Shown in pieces: positions 53,372 to 62,651 of a DNA stretch of 64,000 nucleotides (within the stretch, counting starts at the first letter, position 1; each line of letters opens with the position of its first letter). This stretch comes from Paenibacillus sp. FSL R7-0345. Lineage in GTDB: Bacteria; Bacillota; Bacilli; Paenibacillales; Paenibacillaceae. The stretch is taken from NCBI RefSeq assembly GCF_038595055.1, contig NZ_CP152002.1:328501-392500 (forward strand), given 5' to 3'. The translations under genes and the position numbers were made by a program. The notes under the pieces were generated by a model that worked only from the letters and a program-made list of their open reading frames with translations, did no database searches and was not told where the DNA came from.

Positions 53372-53953
53372 GTGACAATCAGTCTTTCCAAAGGACAGCG
53401 GATTGATCTGACCAAGACCAATCCGGGTCTGACGAAAGTTGTAGTAGGGTTGGGTTGGGATACAAACCGGTACAGCGGGGGCAATGATTTTGACCTGGAT
53501 GCATCTGCGTTCCTGTTGCATGAGAATGGCAAAGCCAAAGGCGAAGATGACTTCGTCTTCTATAACAATCCGAGCGGCGGCGCAGGTGCTGTAACACATA
53601 CCGGTGATAACCGGACCGGTGCCGGCGACGGAGATGATGAACAGATTATTGTTGACTTCAGCAAGGTTCCGGCCCAGATCCAGCGGGTCGGCATTACGGT
53701 AACCATCTATGATGCAGAGAGCCGGTCCCAGAATTTCGGGCAGGTCTCTAATGCATTTGTACGCGTGGTTGACGCTGTAAGTGAACGCGAAGTGCTGCGG
53801 TTCGATCTTGGAGAAGACTTCTCCACAGAAACGGCTGTTGTATTCTGTGAATTTTACCGCCATGGTGCGGATTGGAAGTTCCAGGCGGTCGGCAGCGGCT
53901 TTGCCGGCGGACTGGCAGCATTATGCCGGAATTATGGGCTGGATGCGCAATAG
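53372..53953 (+). CDS. TerD-family protein, copy 3 (TerE/TerZ-like)
   Basis: Protein of 193 residues from a GTG start, with the calcium site GDNRTGAGDGDDEQIIVDF. It is closely similar to copy 2, sharing [18 protein letters not shown] with it, which indicates tandem duplication. Separated by only 22 bp from copy 2. Confidence 0.9.
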   Translation: MTISLSKGQRIDLTKTNPGLTKVVVGLGWDTNRYSGGNDFDLDASAFLLHENGKAKGEDDFVFYNNPSGGAGAVTHTGDNRTGAGDGDDEQIIVDFSKVPAQIQRVGITVTIYDAESRSQNFGQVSNAFVRVVDAVSEREVLRFDLGEDFSTETAVVFCEFYRHGADWKFQAVGSGFAGGLAALCRNYGLDAQ

Positions 53954-54053
53954 TAATGGCAGCTTTGTCGCTTCAAAGGCGGGATCCCCAGTGATCCTGC
54001 CCTTTTTAAAATATTGAATCTGTAAAGCTAACGTTCAAAGGTGGCCTAAGCAT

Positions 54054-55301
54054 ATGAGCATAGAAGCAACAAAGGGTCAGAAGGTAGATTTGACGCGCGG
54101 AAATCCCGGACTCCGGTCCCTGATCGTAGAAATCAGCTGGCGCGCTTCGGCAGATATGGAGATTGACGCTTCTGCTTTTTTGCTGGGGGCAGATGCTAAG
54201 GTTAGCGGTGATGATGATCTGATCTTTTATAATAATCCGGTTACACCCTTTATCCGCTATAAGGATATGCCGGCCAGCGGCTCAAGCGGCTTGAAGCATT
54301 TCGAAATTGAACTGGACCAGGTCCCCTCTGATATGATGAGGATCGCATTTGCAATCACCCTTTATAATGGTGAAAGCCGCAGGCAGACATTCGGTCAAAT
54401 GAGTGATGCCCAGTGCCGGATTCTCAACCGGATCACCGGCGAGGAAATTATGCGATGTAATCTTGGAAATCATTTCTCTGTGGAAACGGCTGTTGTAGTA
54501 GGAGAATTATATAGATATAACGCAGACTGGAAGTTCAGTGCTGTTGTAGCCGGTTTTGAAGGCGGACTCAAAGCATTGTGCGGAAATTACGGGATTGAGG
54601 TAGAGGACGAGCCAGCTCCTCCCAAAACGGAAAACCCGCCGCCGCGTCAGGAACCTGTGCCGCCTCCCCCACCTGCAGCTCCACCGGTCCCTCCCCTTAA
54701 CCTCAATCTGAAAAAGATTGAACTTAAGAAAAAGGGCGATTCTATTAATTTGAAGAAATCGGCTTCCGGCCTGGGAGAATTATTAATTAATCTGAACTGG
54801 ACCCAGAGGCAGGGCGGAGGCTTGTTTAGCCGTAAGGGCGGTGTGGATCTGGATCTGGCCTGTCTGTATGAATTAAAGAATGGCGATAGAGGGGTTGTTC
54901 AGGCGCTGGGCAACTTATTCGGAAGTCTTCAGCAGCCGCCTTATGTGATGCTCGATGGCGACGACCGGACCGGCTCGGTCAAATCGGGTGAAAATCTGCG
55001 GATTAACGGCAGTAAGGTAGCTGAATTCAGAAGGATTCTGATCTTTTCATTTATCTATCAGGGAGTTACCCAATGGTCTGAAGCAGATGGTGTTATTACA
55101 ATCCGTCAGGGCGATGGGCCGGAGATCATCGTGAATCTGGATGAGCATGATAACCGCAAGGGATTATGCGCGATTGCGCTTATACAAAACGTTGGGGATG
55201 AGACGTTCAGTATCGAGCGTGTCGTGCAATATTTCAGCGGCCACCGGGAGATGGACCAGGCCTATGGCTGGGGATTGAACTGGGTAACAGGCAGTAAATA
55301 A
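54054..55301 (+). CDS. TerA-like protein with two TerD domains
   Basis: Protein of 415 residues: a TerD domain at about 1-185, a Pro-rich linker (PPPRQEPVPPPPPAAPPVPP type) and a second TerD-like domain at about 225-410. This is the TerA layout. In the first domain the calcium motif is lost: the position of DNxTGxGDGDDE reads RYKDMPASGSSG. In the second it is kept only in part (DGDDRTGSVKSGENL). It is therefore probably a scaffold rather than a calcium sensor. Lies between TerD copy 3 and terC on the same strand. Confidence 0.82.
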   Translation: MSIEATKGQKVDLTRGNPGLRSLIVEISWRASADMEIDASAFLLGADAKVSGDDDLIFYNNPVTPFIRYKDMPASGSSGLKHFEIELDQVPSDMMRIAFAITLYNGESRRQTFGQMSDAQCRILNRITGEEIMRCNLGNHFSVETAVVVGELYRYNADWKFSAVVAGFEGGLKALCGNYGIEVEDEPAPPKTENPPPRQEPVPPPPPAAPPVPPLNLNLKKIELKKKGDSINLKKSASGLGELLINLNWTQRQGGGLFSRKGGVDLDLACLYELKNGDRGVVQALGNLFGSLQQPPYVMLDGDDRTGSVKSGENLRINGSKVAEFRRILIFSFIYQGVTQWSEADGVITIRQGDGPEIIVNLDEHDNRKGLCAIALIQNVGDETFSIERVVQYFSGHREMDQAYGWGLNWVTGSK

Positions 55302-55329
55302 TTGATATTTTTCCGGAGGCGCATTATGA

Positions 55330-56073
55330 ATGAGTTGGCTAAGCGAGTTTTTTAGAAGCATCAGTGACAATTATGGTCACTTCTTTTCCTGGGGCGATAT
55401 AGCGGCGACGCTGTCTGATCCGGTCAGCTGGGGGATTATCGGCAGTCTGGTTCTGCTGGAGGGCCTGCTCTCTGCCGATAACGCGCTTGTCCTGGCGGTT
55501 ATGGTACGGCATTTGCCGAAAGAGCAGCAGAAGAAGGCACTCTTTTACGGTATTTTGGGAGCCTATGTGTTCAGGTTCCTGGCGATCGGGCTTGGAACCT
55601 ACCTGATTGAGTTCACGCTTGTCAAAGTTTTGGGAGCCCTGTATCTCTTTTATATCGCATATAAAGGATTATTTAAGGGCAGCGGAGAAGAAGGACATAC
55701 GCAGAATAAAGGCGCCTCCTTTTGGAAGACGGTCCTGCTTGTTGAATTAATGGATATTGCTTTCAGTATTGATAGTGTTATCGCAGCCTTCGGTCTGAGC
55801 AGTGAAGTATGGGTGCTGTTCCTGGGCGGTATTCTCGGCGTACTGATGATGCGCGGAGTAGCACAGGTATTCCTCAAGCTGATTGCAAAATTCCCTGAGC
55901 TGGAGCAGGCGGCATTCCTGCTGATTGCTATTATTGCCGGTAAGATGCTTGCGGGAGCCTTCGGATATGAATTGCCGCATGCCATATTCTTCACCGTTCT
56001 GATTGCGGTCTTTGCGGGAACCATGCTGTATAGTTCCGCAAAGAAAAAGAAGGAGATTGATAAACAAGCTTAA
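55330..56073 (+). CDS. terC: TerC-family membrane protein
   Basis: Protein of 247 residues with about seven membrane segments and the two metal-site motifs of the family: LLSADNALVLAVMV and DIAFSIDSVIAAFGL, each with a conserved Asp. TerC proteins of Bacillus are linked to Mn export and to metalation of secreted enzymes. It is the last gene of the sensor half. The ATG start has CCGGAGG upstream. Confidence 0.92.
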   Translation: MSWLSEFFRSISDNYGHFFSWGDIAATLSDPVSWGIIGSLVLLEGLLSADNALVLAVMVRHLPKEQQKKALFYGILGAYVFRFLAIGLGTYLIEFTLVKVLGALYLFYIAYKGLFKGSGEEGHTQNKGASFWKTVLLVELMDIAFSIDSVIAAFGLSSEVWVLFLGGILGVLMMRGVAQVFLKLIAKFPELEQAAFLLIAIIAGKMLAGAFGYELPHAIFFTVLIAVFAGTMLYSSAKKKKEIDKQA

Positions 56074-56289
56074 TAGTCAGAGCTTCGGGGGCAGGAGGCC
56101 TTCGCAGGGAAGGTGCAGGCCTCAGCGTCCGGTAATCGTATATGTAATAGTGTAGCCATTGCTTGTATTTGAGAAAGCCGGCAGCCGTCCCCGACAGGAC
56201 GGCTTAACCGGTTCTGCAGTTCTCTATAAGGAGAGGCTATTCTGTTATTGTTTTGCCTCGTTTTGCACAACTATTAGGGGGAACGGCCT

Positions 56290-57492
56290 TTGAGATATTT
56301 CGATTACCTGACTAAGGAACAAGAAACGTCATTATTCTACTCTCCGCCTGTTTCGTTTAATCAATATACCGCCAAGGATTTATTGGCTTATGCCGTAGGT
56401 GCAGCGCTGTATATGCCCGCCACCCGCTCCAGTGTGGCCGAGGACATTCTCAAGCTGAGGGCATCAGGTCTTGTGACTGTCATTATAGATCTGGAGGATG
56501 CCATTGGCGACGGGGAAGTCTGTTTTGCTGAGGAGTCCGTGATCAGGCATTTGTCCTTCCTGTCTGCTTATGCCGAGAATGAGCCGGATCCCCTAAACAG
56601 CCTGCCGCTGATCTTCATCCGTGTGCGGAACCCTGTACAGCTGCAGCAACTGATTTTCCGGCTGGGACCGCTGGTTACGATGCTTACCGGTTTTGTCTTC
56701 CCTAAATTTACGGCTGAAAACGGGGCCGATTTCTTTGAAGCTATCGCCGATTACAACAGTTCACGCAGCTATAACGCGCCTGTCCTGTACGGCATGCCGA
56801 TTCTGGAGAGTGCCCCGATTATATACCGGGAGAGCCGGCCGGGCAGCCTGCTTGCTATCCGTGATCTGCTGGATGATTACCGTGATTATGTACTGAATGT
56901 AAGAATCGGGGCAACTGATTTCTCCAGTCTGTTCGGCCTGCGCCGCAGTCCGGAGATCAGTATCTATGAGCTTGCACCGGTCCGGGACTGTATCTCCGAA
57001 ATCCTCAATATATTCGGCAGAGTAGAAGAGGGATATGTTATTTCTGGGCCTGTATGGGAGTATTTTGGCAATAAGGGCCGCCGCAGTCTCCTGCCTCCGC
57101 TGCGTCAGCTGCCGTTTGAAGAACCCTTTGGGCGGCAGACGCGTGAGGTAAGCCGCGTTTCCAGTGCCGTTGACGGCCTGATCCGTGAAGTGAAGCTGGA
57201 TAAAGAAAACGGCATTGTAGGCAAGACGATCATCCACCCGTCCCAGCTGAGACCTGTACAGGCCATGTATTCGGTCATGCATGAGGAATATGTGGATGCC
57301 TTGAGTATCATCGAGAGCAACGACGGTAGCCGTGGCGTGTTCAAAAGTGAATATTTTAACAAGATGAATGAAATCAAGCCGCATTTGAACTGGGCGAAGC
57401 GAATTTTACAACGATCTCAAGTATACGGGGTGTTACATGAAGAACAGCATTTTACCTACCTGCTACCCGAAAACGAATATACACACGTTTAA
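56290..57492 (+). CDS. CitE-like C-C bond lyase of the Ter pathway
   Basis: TIM-barrel protein of 400 residues of the HpcH/HpaI aldolase/citrate lyase type. VIIDLEDAIGDGE is the typical metal-site motif, with MPILESAPIIYR and RIGATDFSSLFGLRR further along and KTIIHPSQLRP near the end. It matches the C-C bond lyase group found in Ter operons. TTG start behind TAGGGGGAACGGCC. It opens the biosynthetic half; its last 56 bases overlap the next gene. Substrate not known. Confidence 0.8.
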   Translation: MRYFDYLTKEQETSLFYSPPVSFNQYTAKDLLAYAVGAALYMPATRSSVAEDILKLRASGLVTVIIDLEDAIGDGEVCFAEESVIRHLSFLSAYAENEPDPLNSLPLIFIRVRNPVQLQQLIFRLGPLVTMLTGFVFPKFTAENGADFFEAIADYNSSRSYNAPVLYGMPILESAPIIYRESRPGSLLAIRDLLDDYRDYVLNVRIGATDFSSLFGLRRSPEISIYELAPVRDCISEILNIFGRVEEGYVISGPVWEYFGNKGRRSLLPPLRQLPFEEPFGRQTREVSRVSSAVDGLIREVKLDKENGIVGKTIIHPSQLRPVQAMYSVMHEEYVDALSIIESNDGSRGVFKSEYFNKMNEIKPHLNWAKRILQRSQVYGVLHEEQHFTYLLPENEYTHV

Positions 57493-58870
57493 TATTGTCG
57501 AGAATCTGCAGGTTACGGTAACCGAGACGTCCAACCCATTTCAGATGCCGGTTGATTCCCTATTTTCAATGGCAGCCCGGATTAATAAAAAGCGTTCCTT
57601 CCTTTTTGTCAGCAAGGTGCTGGGCAAGCATATCCCGGTCAATCCTTATACTCCGCTGCTCAGCGGCGCGGTGCTGGGGCTGCTGTTATACCGTGAAATG
57701 GGCGGGGAGGGTGCCGGAATCCTAATGGACAAGCTGCTGGATCAGGCGGTGCATGGCCTGATTCATCCGCAGCATGCTGAGGAGGCTTACCGTGAGCTGC
57801 TGGCCGCCCGGCTTACGCTTCCGCATCCGGTTGTCTTTATCGGCTTTGCAGAAACCGCTACGGCCTTGGGCCACAGTATGTACAATATTTTCGCCGGCGG
57901 AGCGTCATATATTCATACTACCCGTGAGGATATACCGGACCTTGCTTCGGTAATCAGCTTTGAGGAGGAGCACTCCCATGCGGTGGATCATCTGTGTTAT
58001 GCACTCCGCCCGGAAATGCTGTCTGGTAGTGAACCGGTAATTCTGGTCGATGACGAGATTACAACGGGCAATACAGCGATCAATATCATCCGTGATATTC
58101 AGGCTAAATTTCCGCGCAGAGAGTATGTGGTAGCTTCGCTGCTGGACTGGAGAAGCCCTGCCAATATTCAGGCCTACCGCGATTTGGAGCGGGAGCTGGA
58201 CATTGAGATCACTGCATTGTCGCTGCTGCAAGGGAACATCGAGGTAAACGGGGTACCGCTGCTGGGTGCGGATGCCGGCAAGGACGGGAACGATACAAAC
58301 GATGGAGTACCAGTGGTAACTACTTATGTGACAGACGGCCTGGATCGGCTTAAGGTCAGCTCTGCTGATTCTTGCGGAGAGATCAATACTTCCCCTTATC
58401 TGAAGCTCAGCGGGCGTTTCGGCCTTGATTCAGGTGATAATGCAGCCATTGACCGGGAGGTTGCCGCAGTGGCGGTACAGCTCCGTTCGCTGCGTGAAGG
58501 CAGCCGTACGCTGGTAATGGGTGTCGGCGAGTTTATGTACCTGCCGATGCGGATTGCGGCGGAAATGGGGGAGGGGGTAAGCTACCAGTCCTCCACCCGC
58601 AGCCCGATTCATCCGCAGCACAGGCCCGACTACGCTGTGCACAGTGCAGCAGGATACCCGTCAGCCGGTGATCCGGCAATCACTAACTATATTTATAATG
58701 TCGAGTATGGCCGGTACGATGATATTTTTGTCCTGCTTGAACGTGATGTGCCTGTGCAGCGTATTAAGCCGATGACTGATATACTGAGGGGGCTGGCTAG
58801 AAGCAAGGTGCATCTGATTGTACTTGCCCCCCGGCAGGAAGCGGAGGGAGCGGCAGATGATGGAAACTGA
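57437..58870 (+). CDS. Phosphoribosyltransferase with TRSP domain
   Basis: Protein of 477 residues. The N-terminal half is a PRTase: VILVDDEITTGNTAINII is the PRPP-binding motif. The C-terminal half carries the TRSP domain, named after its motif, seen here as SSTRSPIHPQHRPDY. It is predicted to join a PRPP sugar to a base-like acceptor. The ATG at 57437 overlaps the lyase gene by 56 bases; a start at 57545 cannot be excluded. It is coupled to the next gene by a 14-base overlap. Confidence 0.85.
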   Translation: MKNSILPTCYPKTNIHTFNIVENLQVTVTETSNPFQMPVDSLFSMAARINKKRSFLFVSKVLGKHIPVNPYTPLLSGAVLGLLLYREMGGEGAGILMDKLLDQAVHGLIHPQHAEEAYRELLAARLTLPHPVVFIGFAETATALGHSMYNIFAGGASYIHTTREDIPDLASVISFEEEHSHAVDHLCYALRPEMLSGSEPVILVDDEITTGNTAINIIRDIQAKFPRREYVVASLLDWRSPANIQAYRDLERELDIEITALSLLQGNIEVNGVPLLGADAGKDGNDTNDGVPVVTTYVTDGLDRLKVSSADSCGEINTSPYLKLSGRFGLDSGDNAAIDREVAAVAVQLRSLREGSRTLVMGVGEFMYLPMRIAAEMGEGVSYQSSTRSPIHPQHRPDYAVHSAAGYPSAGDPAITNYIYNVEYGRYDDIFVLLERDVPVQRIKPMTDILRGLARSKVHLIVLAPRQEAEGAADDGN

Positions 58871-60017
58871 TATTAGAAGCTTCATGTCTGGCCCGAGAAT
58901 AGCTCCACCCGTTCCTCTGGGCAGCTATCCTCCGTCTGATGTTACTTTTCTGCTGAAGGATCTCAGCGATGTGTCACTGGAGCTGGGGACGGCTGAGCGG
59001 GAGAAGGCCATTCAATCCGGAGTGAGCTATTCAGAGATGCTGCCGGTGGAGTATCAGCCTACCGAGCAGTACATAAGGCTGTTCCGGGAGACGCTGGAGG
59101 AATCCGCAGCCAAGGTGGCGCTGGCCGTCGCCGTTGTCTCGGAACGGATTGTTGCCAGCCGGGGAACGGAAGGCACCGTGCTCGTTTCCCTCGCAAGAGC
59201 CGGTACACCGGTTGGCGTGCTGATCCGCCGGTACATTGCTGAAACGTACGGGACAGAGCTGCCCCACTACAGTGTATCCATTATCCGTGGTAAAGGACTG
59301 GATATAAACGCGATCCGCTATATCCTGCAGCAGCGCGGTACGGATGCCAAGCTGCAGTTCGTAGACGGCTGGACAGGCAAAGGTGCAATTACCAGGGTGC
59401 TGTCCGAATCCTGTGCAGACTTTTACAGCAAGTACGGGATCAGGCTCAGCGATGATCTGGCTGTGTTGGCTGACCCCGGACACTGCTCAGGAACCTTCGG
59501 AACCAGAGAAGATTATCTGATTCCCAGTGCCTGCCTTAACTCTACAGTTTCAGGCCTGTTAAGCCGCACAGTGCAGCGGGATGATCTGACCGGTCCTGAA
59601 GATTTTCACGGAGCAAAATTCTATAAGGAATGGCTGGATAACGACTATTCCAATGTCTTCATAGATGCAATTACACCTTATTTTACTTCTGTCAGGGAAG
59701 TGGCGGTTGCCGCTGCCGAGGAGATGCAGGCTTCGCCGCCTGACATCACATGGCGTGGGATGAACGATATTGAGTCCCTACAGGCACATTTCGGAATCGA
59801 CAACATCAATTTGATCAAGCCGGGTGTGGGTGAAACGACCCGGGTGCTGCTGCGCAGAGTACCCTGGAAAATTATTGTCGATACTAAAGACAACCCGAAT
59901 CTGCGCCACATTCTGCTGCTTGCGGCAGAGCGGAACGTTCCGGTTGAGGAATACCCGGGACTGGCCTATTCCTGCTGCGGAATCATCAAGCCGCTAAAGG
60001 GAGGGGAGACAGCATGA
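58857..60017 (+). CDS. StiP domain protein with PELOTA-like C-terminus
   Basis: Protein of 386 residues. The StiP-type cysteine protease-like domain (about 1-280) has SLARAGTPVGVLIRR, FVDGWTGKGA and DPGHCSGTFGTREDYLIP with a conserved Cys and His. The C-terminal part (about 295-380) resembles the PELOTA RNA-binding domain. Role: unclear; in Ter operons it is proposed to process a nucleoside-like product. The start at 58857 has GGAGGGAG seven bases ahead; the longer frame to 58818 is rejected. Confidence 0.82.
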   Translation: MMETDIRSFMSGPRIAPPVPLGSYPPSDVTFLLKDLSDVSLELGTAEREKAIQSGVSYSEMLPVEYQPTEQYIRLFRETLEESAAKVALAVAVVSERIVASRGTEGTVLVSLARAGTPVGVLIRRYIAETYGTELPHYSVSIIRGKGLDINAIRYILQQRGTDAKLQFVDGWTGKGAITRVLSESCADFYSKYGIRLSDDLAVLADPGHCSGTFGTREDYLIPSACLNSTVSGLLSRTVQRDDLTGPEDFHGAKFYKEWLDNDYSNVFIDAITPYFTSVREVAVAAAEEMQASPPDITWRGMNDIESLQAHFGIDNINLIKPGVGETTRVLLRRVPWKIIVDTKDNPNLRHILLLAAERNVPVEEYPGLAYSCCGIIKPLKGGETA

Positions 60018-60847
60018 TCTATGCCAGTGATCTGGACCGCACACTGATATATTCGCTCGGTGCGCTCGGTGTACCCGAGGATACTCCCGGGCTTGTGCCA
60101 GCGGAGATTATTGAGGGAGTAACAAGATCTTACATTTCCCTCAGCGCGCTGGAACTGCTGCAGGAGCTTACGAAGGACATTATTTTTATGCCGGTGACCA
60201 CCCGCACCATTGCGGAGTACAAGCGGATTAACCTGTTTCAGGAGACGCTGATTCCTGATTACGCGGTTACAAGCAACGGCGGCAATATTCTCGTTAATGG
60301 CGTGGTTGACCAGGAGTGGCGCAGCCATATCGGCAGGCTGGTCATCCGGCATTCGGCTGAAGCAGAGGAAGTGCGGCAGATTGTCCGGTCTGTAGTCCGT
60401 GAAGAATGGATTATCAGCGAGCGGTACTGTGACGAGCTGTTTTACACCTATATGGTGTACCGTGACCTCCTTCCGCTGGATGAGATTAATCATATGTCCG
60501 CGCGTCTGCACGGGCTGGGCTGGAGAGTATCCCTGCAGGGCCGGAAGCTGTATGTGGTGCCTGAGGCTGTTAACAAAAGTGATGCCATCATCCATGTGCG
60601 GCGCACAGTCCGCTCAGAGCCGATGGTAGCCTCTGGTGATTCGCTGCTGGACAAAAGCCTGCTGGAAAGTGCCGACTACGCTATCGCCCCCTGCCACGGA
60701 GAAATATTTGCCGAGCAGCAGGTGACTCAAGTAAAATTAAAGTATCCGTTTACGGAATGCAGAGGCGTCTTTGCAGGGGATGAAATTATGCGTTATGTGC
60801 AGAAGATATATCATAATTTATCGACATTGGGAGTTGGGCCGCAATGA
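60014..60847 (+). CDS. HAD phosphatase of the Ter pathway
   Basis: HAD-family enzyme of 277 residues. Motif I is ASDLDRTLIYS, a TTRT segment fits motif II and VASGDSLLDKSL fits motif IV, as in sucrose phosphatase-like type IIB enzymes. It would remove a phosphate from a pathway intermediate, for example a nucleotide made by the PRTase. Overlaps the preceding and following genes by four bases each (ATGA), so translation is coupled. Confidence 0.85.
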   Translation: MIYASDLDRTLIYSLGALGVPEDTPGLVPAEIIEGVTRSYISLSALELLQELTKDIIFMPVTTRTIAEYKRINLFQETLIPDYAVTSNGGNILVNGVVDQEWRSHIGRLVIRHSAEAEEVRQIVRSVVREEWIISERYCDELFYTYMVYRDLLPLDEINHMSARLHGLGWRVSLQGRKLYVVPEAVNKSDAIIHVRRTVRSEPMVASGDSLLDKSLLESADYAIAPCHGEIFAEQQVTQVKLKYPFTECRGVFAGDEIMRYVQKIYHNLSTLGVGPQ

Positions 60848-61899
60848 AAAAGGTAAATATTTATTTTAACCGCTGGTTTTCCGTGGCTTATCATTATATG
60901 AATCTCATCCGCAACAATGAGGATGGCGTGCCGGTGCAGGTTTTTGCCACCCATCCCGATATTAAGCACATGTCGCTCCAGGGCGCTGATATCGCCGGAA
61001 CGGAACCTGAGGTTACAGGCATCGAGTATGTTCAGTTCTGCGTGGACTTCTGCCGCCGCAATGAGATTGATATTTTTATTCCCCGTCTGCACATGATGGA
61101 TATCGCCCTGCATGCAGCGCAGTTTGATGCAATCGGCACGAAGGTGCTGGTCTGCCGTGATCTGGACCTGCTGGAAATGATGCTGGATAAGGGCAAGTTC
61201 TATGAAAAGGTTAAGGAAACGGGGATTATGGAAATTCCCGAGTACCATGTAGCCAGCACTGCGGAGCAATTCAAGGCAGCGTATGAAGACCTGGTTGCCA
61301 AGGGACTCCGGGTCTGCTTCAAGCCGACCGAGACGGAAGGGGGCCTCGGCTTCCGGATTATCAACAACAGCCGCAGCCCGCTGCAGGAGCTGTTCGGTTA
61401 TGTGACCCAGCATATTTCCTTTGACGATGCTTACCGTATTTTGTCCAGTGTGGATTCCTTCCCGGAGCTTATGGTAATGGAACTGCTTGAAGGCTACGAA
61501 TACAGTATTGATTGTCTCGCCGATGCAGACGGCAGGCTGCTGGCTGCGGTTCCCCGGCGCAAGGATACCGGACGCCTGCGGGTAATGGAGCATATTCCGG
61601 AGCTGGAGCATATTGCCCGCCGGGTAGCGGAGACGTTCAAGATTCCGTTCAACTATAACATTCAGATGAAGTATGGCGGCGGCGTTCCCAAGCTGCTGGA
61701 GATTAACCCCCGGATGTCGGGCGGCCTGCATGTCTCCTGTCTGTCAGGTATTAACTTTCCTTATCTGGCTGTCAAAAGCGCACTCGGCGGCCAAGTTGAG
61801 CCTGTCCAGTTTGGAGAGGACGTGCTTGCAAGCCATATTGAGCAGCCGATGATTATGAAAATCTTCGCTGAATCCACCATTCCTGATGCTGTGAATTAA
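60844..61899 (+). CDS. ATP-grasp ligase of the Ter pathway
   Basis: Protein of 351 residues of the ATP-grasp fold. The nucleotide-binding part has CFKPTETEGGLGFRI and the metal-binding end is LLEINPRMSGGLHVS. It would join a carboxylate to an amine or similar group by ATP-driven acyl phosphate chemistry. It matches the ATP-grasp group peculiar to Ter operons. Closes the ATGA-coupled biosynthetic run. Confidence 0.85.
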   Translation: MKKVNIYFNRWFSVAYHYMNLIRNNEDGVPVQVFATHPDIKHMSLQGADIAGTEPEVTGIEYVQFCVDFCRRNEIDIFIPRLHMMDIALHAAQFDAIGTKVLVCRDLDLLEMMLDKGKFYEKVKETGIMEIPEYHVASTAEQFKAAYEDLVAKGLRVCFKPTETEGGLGFRIINNSRSPLQELFGYVTQHISFDDAYRILSSVDSFPELMVMELLEGYEYSIDCLADADGRLLAAVPRRKDTGRLRVMEHIPELEHIARRVAETFKIPFNYNIQMKYGGGVPKLLEINPRMSGGLHVSCLSGINFPYLAVKSALGGQVEPVQFGEDVLASHIEQPMIMKIFAESTIPDAVN

Positions 61900-61932
61900 G
61901 CGAAATGCAGCAAGCCTGCAAGAGGTGATGAG

Positions 61933-62640
61933 ATGAACACAAAGTCTAAAGTGTTGCTGTACGCGGCGGCCGGCTATGTTGTGGCTGTGCTGACCAGCAG
62001 CTTTTTACCGGAGCTGGTCTCGCTGCTGCTGCCGGTAGCGGGTGCCGGAGCCGGCCTGATGGGCGGCAAGCGCACGCGGATTAATCTGCCGGCGGAGGTG
62101 CTTCCGGCCAGTCAGGTGCAATCAGCGGCTGGCCCGGACCCGGTGTCCGAGCCGGCACGTCCTGCAGCAGGGAGCGCACCCGGAGCCGGAGCCGCACCGG
62201 CGGCTGCGCCGGGAAGAGTACCTGCTGAACCTGCTGTCCAGGGAGAGTTCGCGGCAGTTGTAGAGTATCTTGTCATTCTGGAAGATATGATTATTTCGGA
62301 AGGGCAGAAGGATACACTGGACAATGAGATCGTCGAGAAATCTCTGGCGCTCTTCGCCAGAGTACAGCGTGTGATTCCGCTGCTGCAGGAGCTGGGCAAC
62401 GGTGAAATTAATCATACGGTCCGCAGACTGGTGATGAAGGACCTGAACGGGGTCATCAACCCGTTTCTGCGGCTCGGCGGCGAAGCCAAAACGAAAAACC
62501 GGAGAATGCTGCTGAACGGTCTGCGGGATGTCGATTCCAAAATATCGGAAATCGCTTCTACGATCGAGCATAAAGACCTGATGGAACTTCAGACCAAGGC
62601 GGAACTGATTCATCAACGGTACAGCAGTTCCGAATTATAG
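61933..62640 (+). CDS. Membrane-anchored protein of unknown function, Ter/TelA-associated
   Basis: Protein of 235 residues. A hydrophobic N-terminal segment (about 7-45) may hold two membrane helices, followed by a long Ala/Pro-rich linker and a helical C-terminal domain with the pattern IVEKSLALFARVQRVIPLLQ and RLVMKDLNGVINPFLRL. Function not recognised. Proteins of this shape lie beside TelA in other genomes, some annotated XpaC-like, so it may anchor or partner TelA. It ends 11 bp before telA. Confidence 0.7.
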   Translation: MNTKSKVLLYAAAGYVVAVLTSSFLPELVSLLLPVAGAGAGLMGGKRTRINLPAEVLPASQVQSAAGPDPVSEPARPAAGSAPGAGAAPAAAPGRVPAEPAVQGEFAAVVEYLVILEDMIISEGQKDTLDNEIVEKSLALFARVQRVIPLLQELGNGEINHTVRRLVMKDLNGVINPFLRLGGEAKTKNRRMLLNGLRDVDSKISEIASTIEHKDLMELQTKAELIHQRYSSSEL

Positions 62641-62651
62641 GAGGGAAACCC

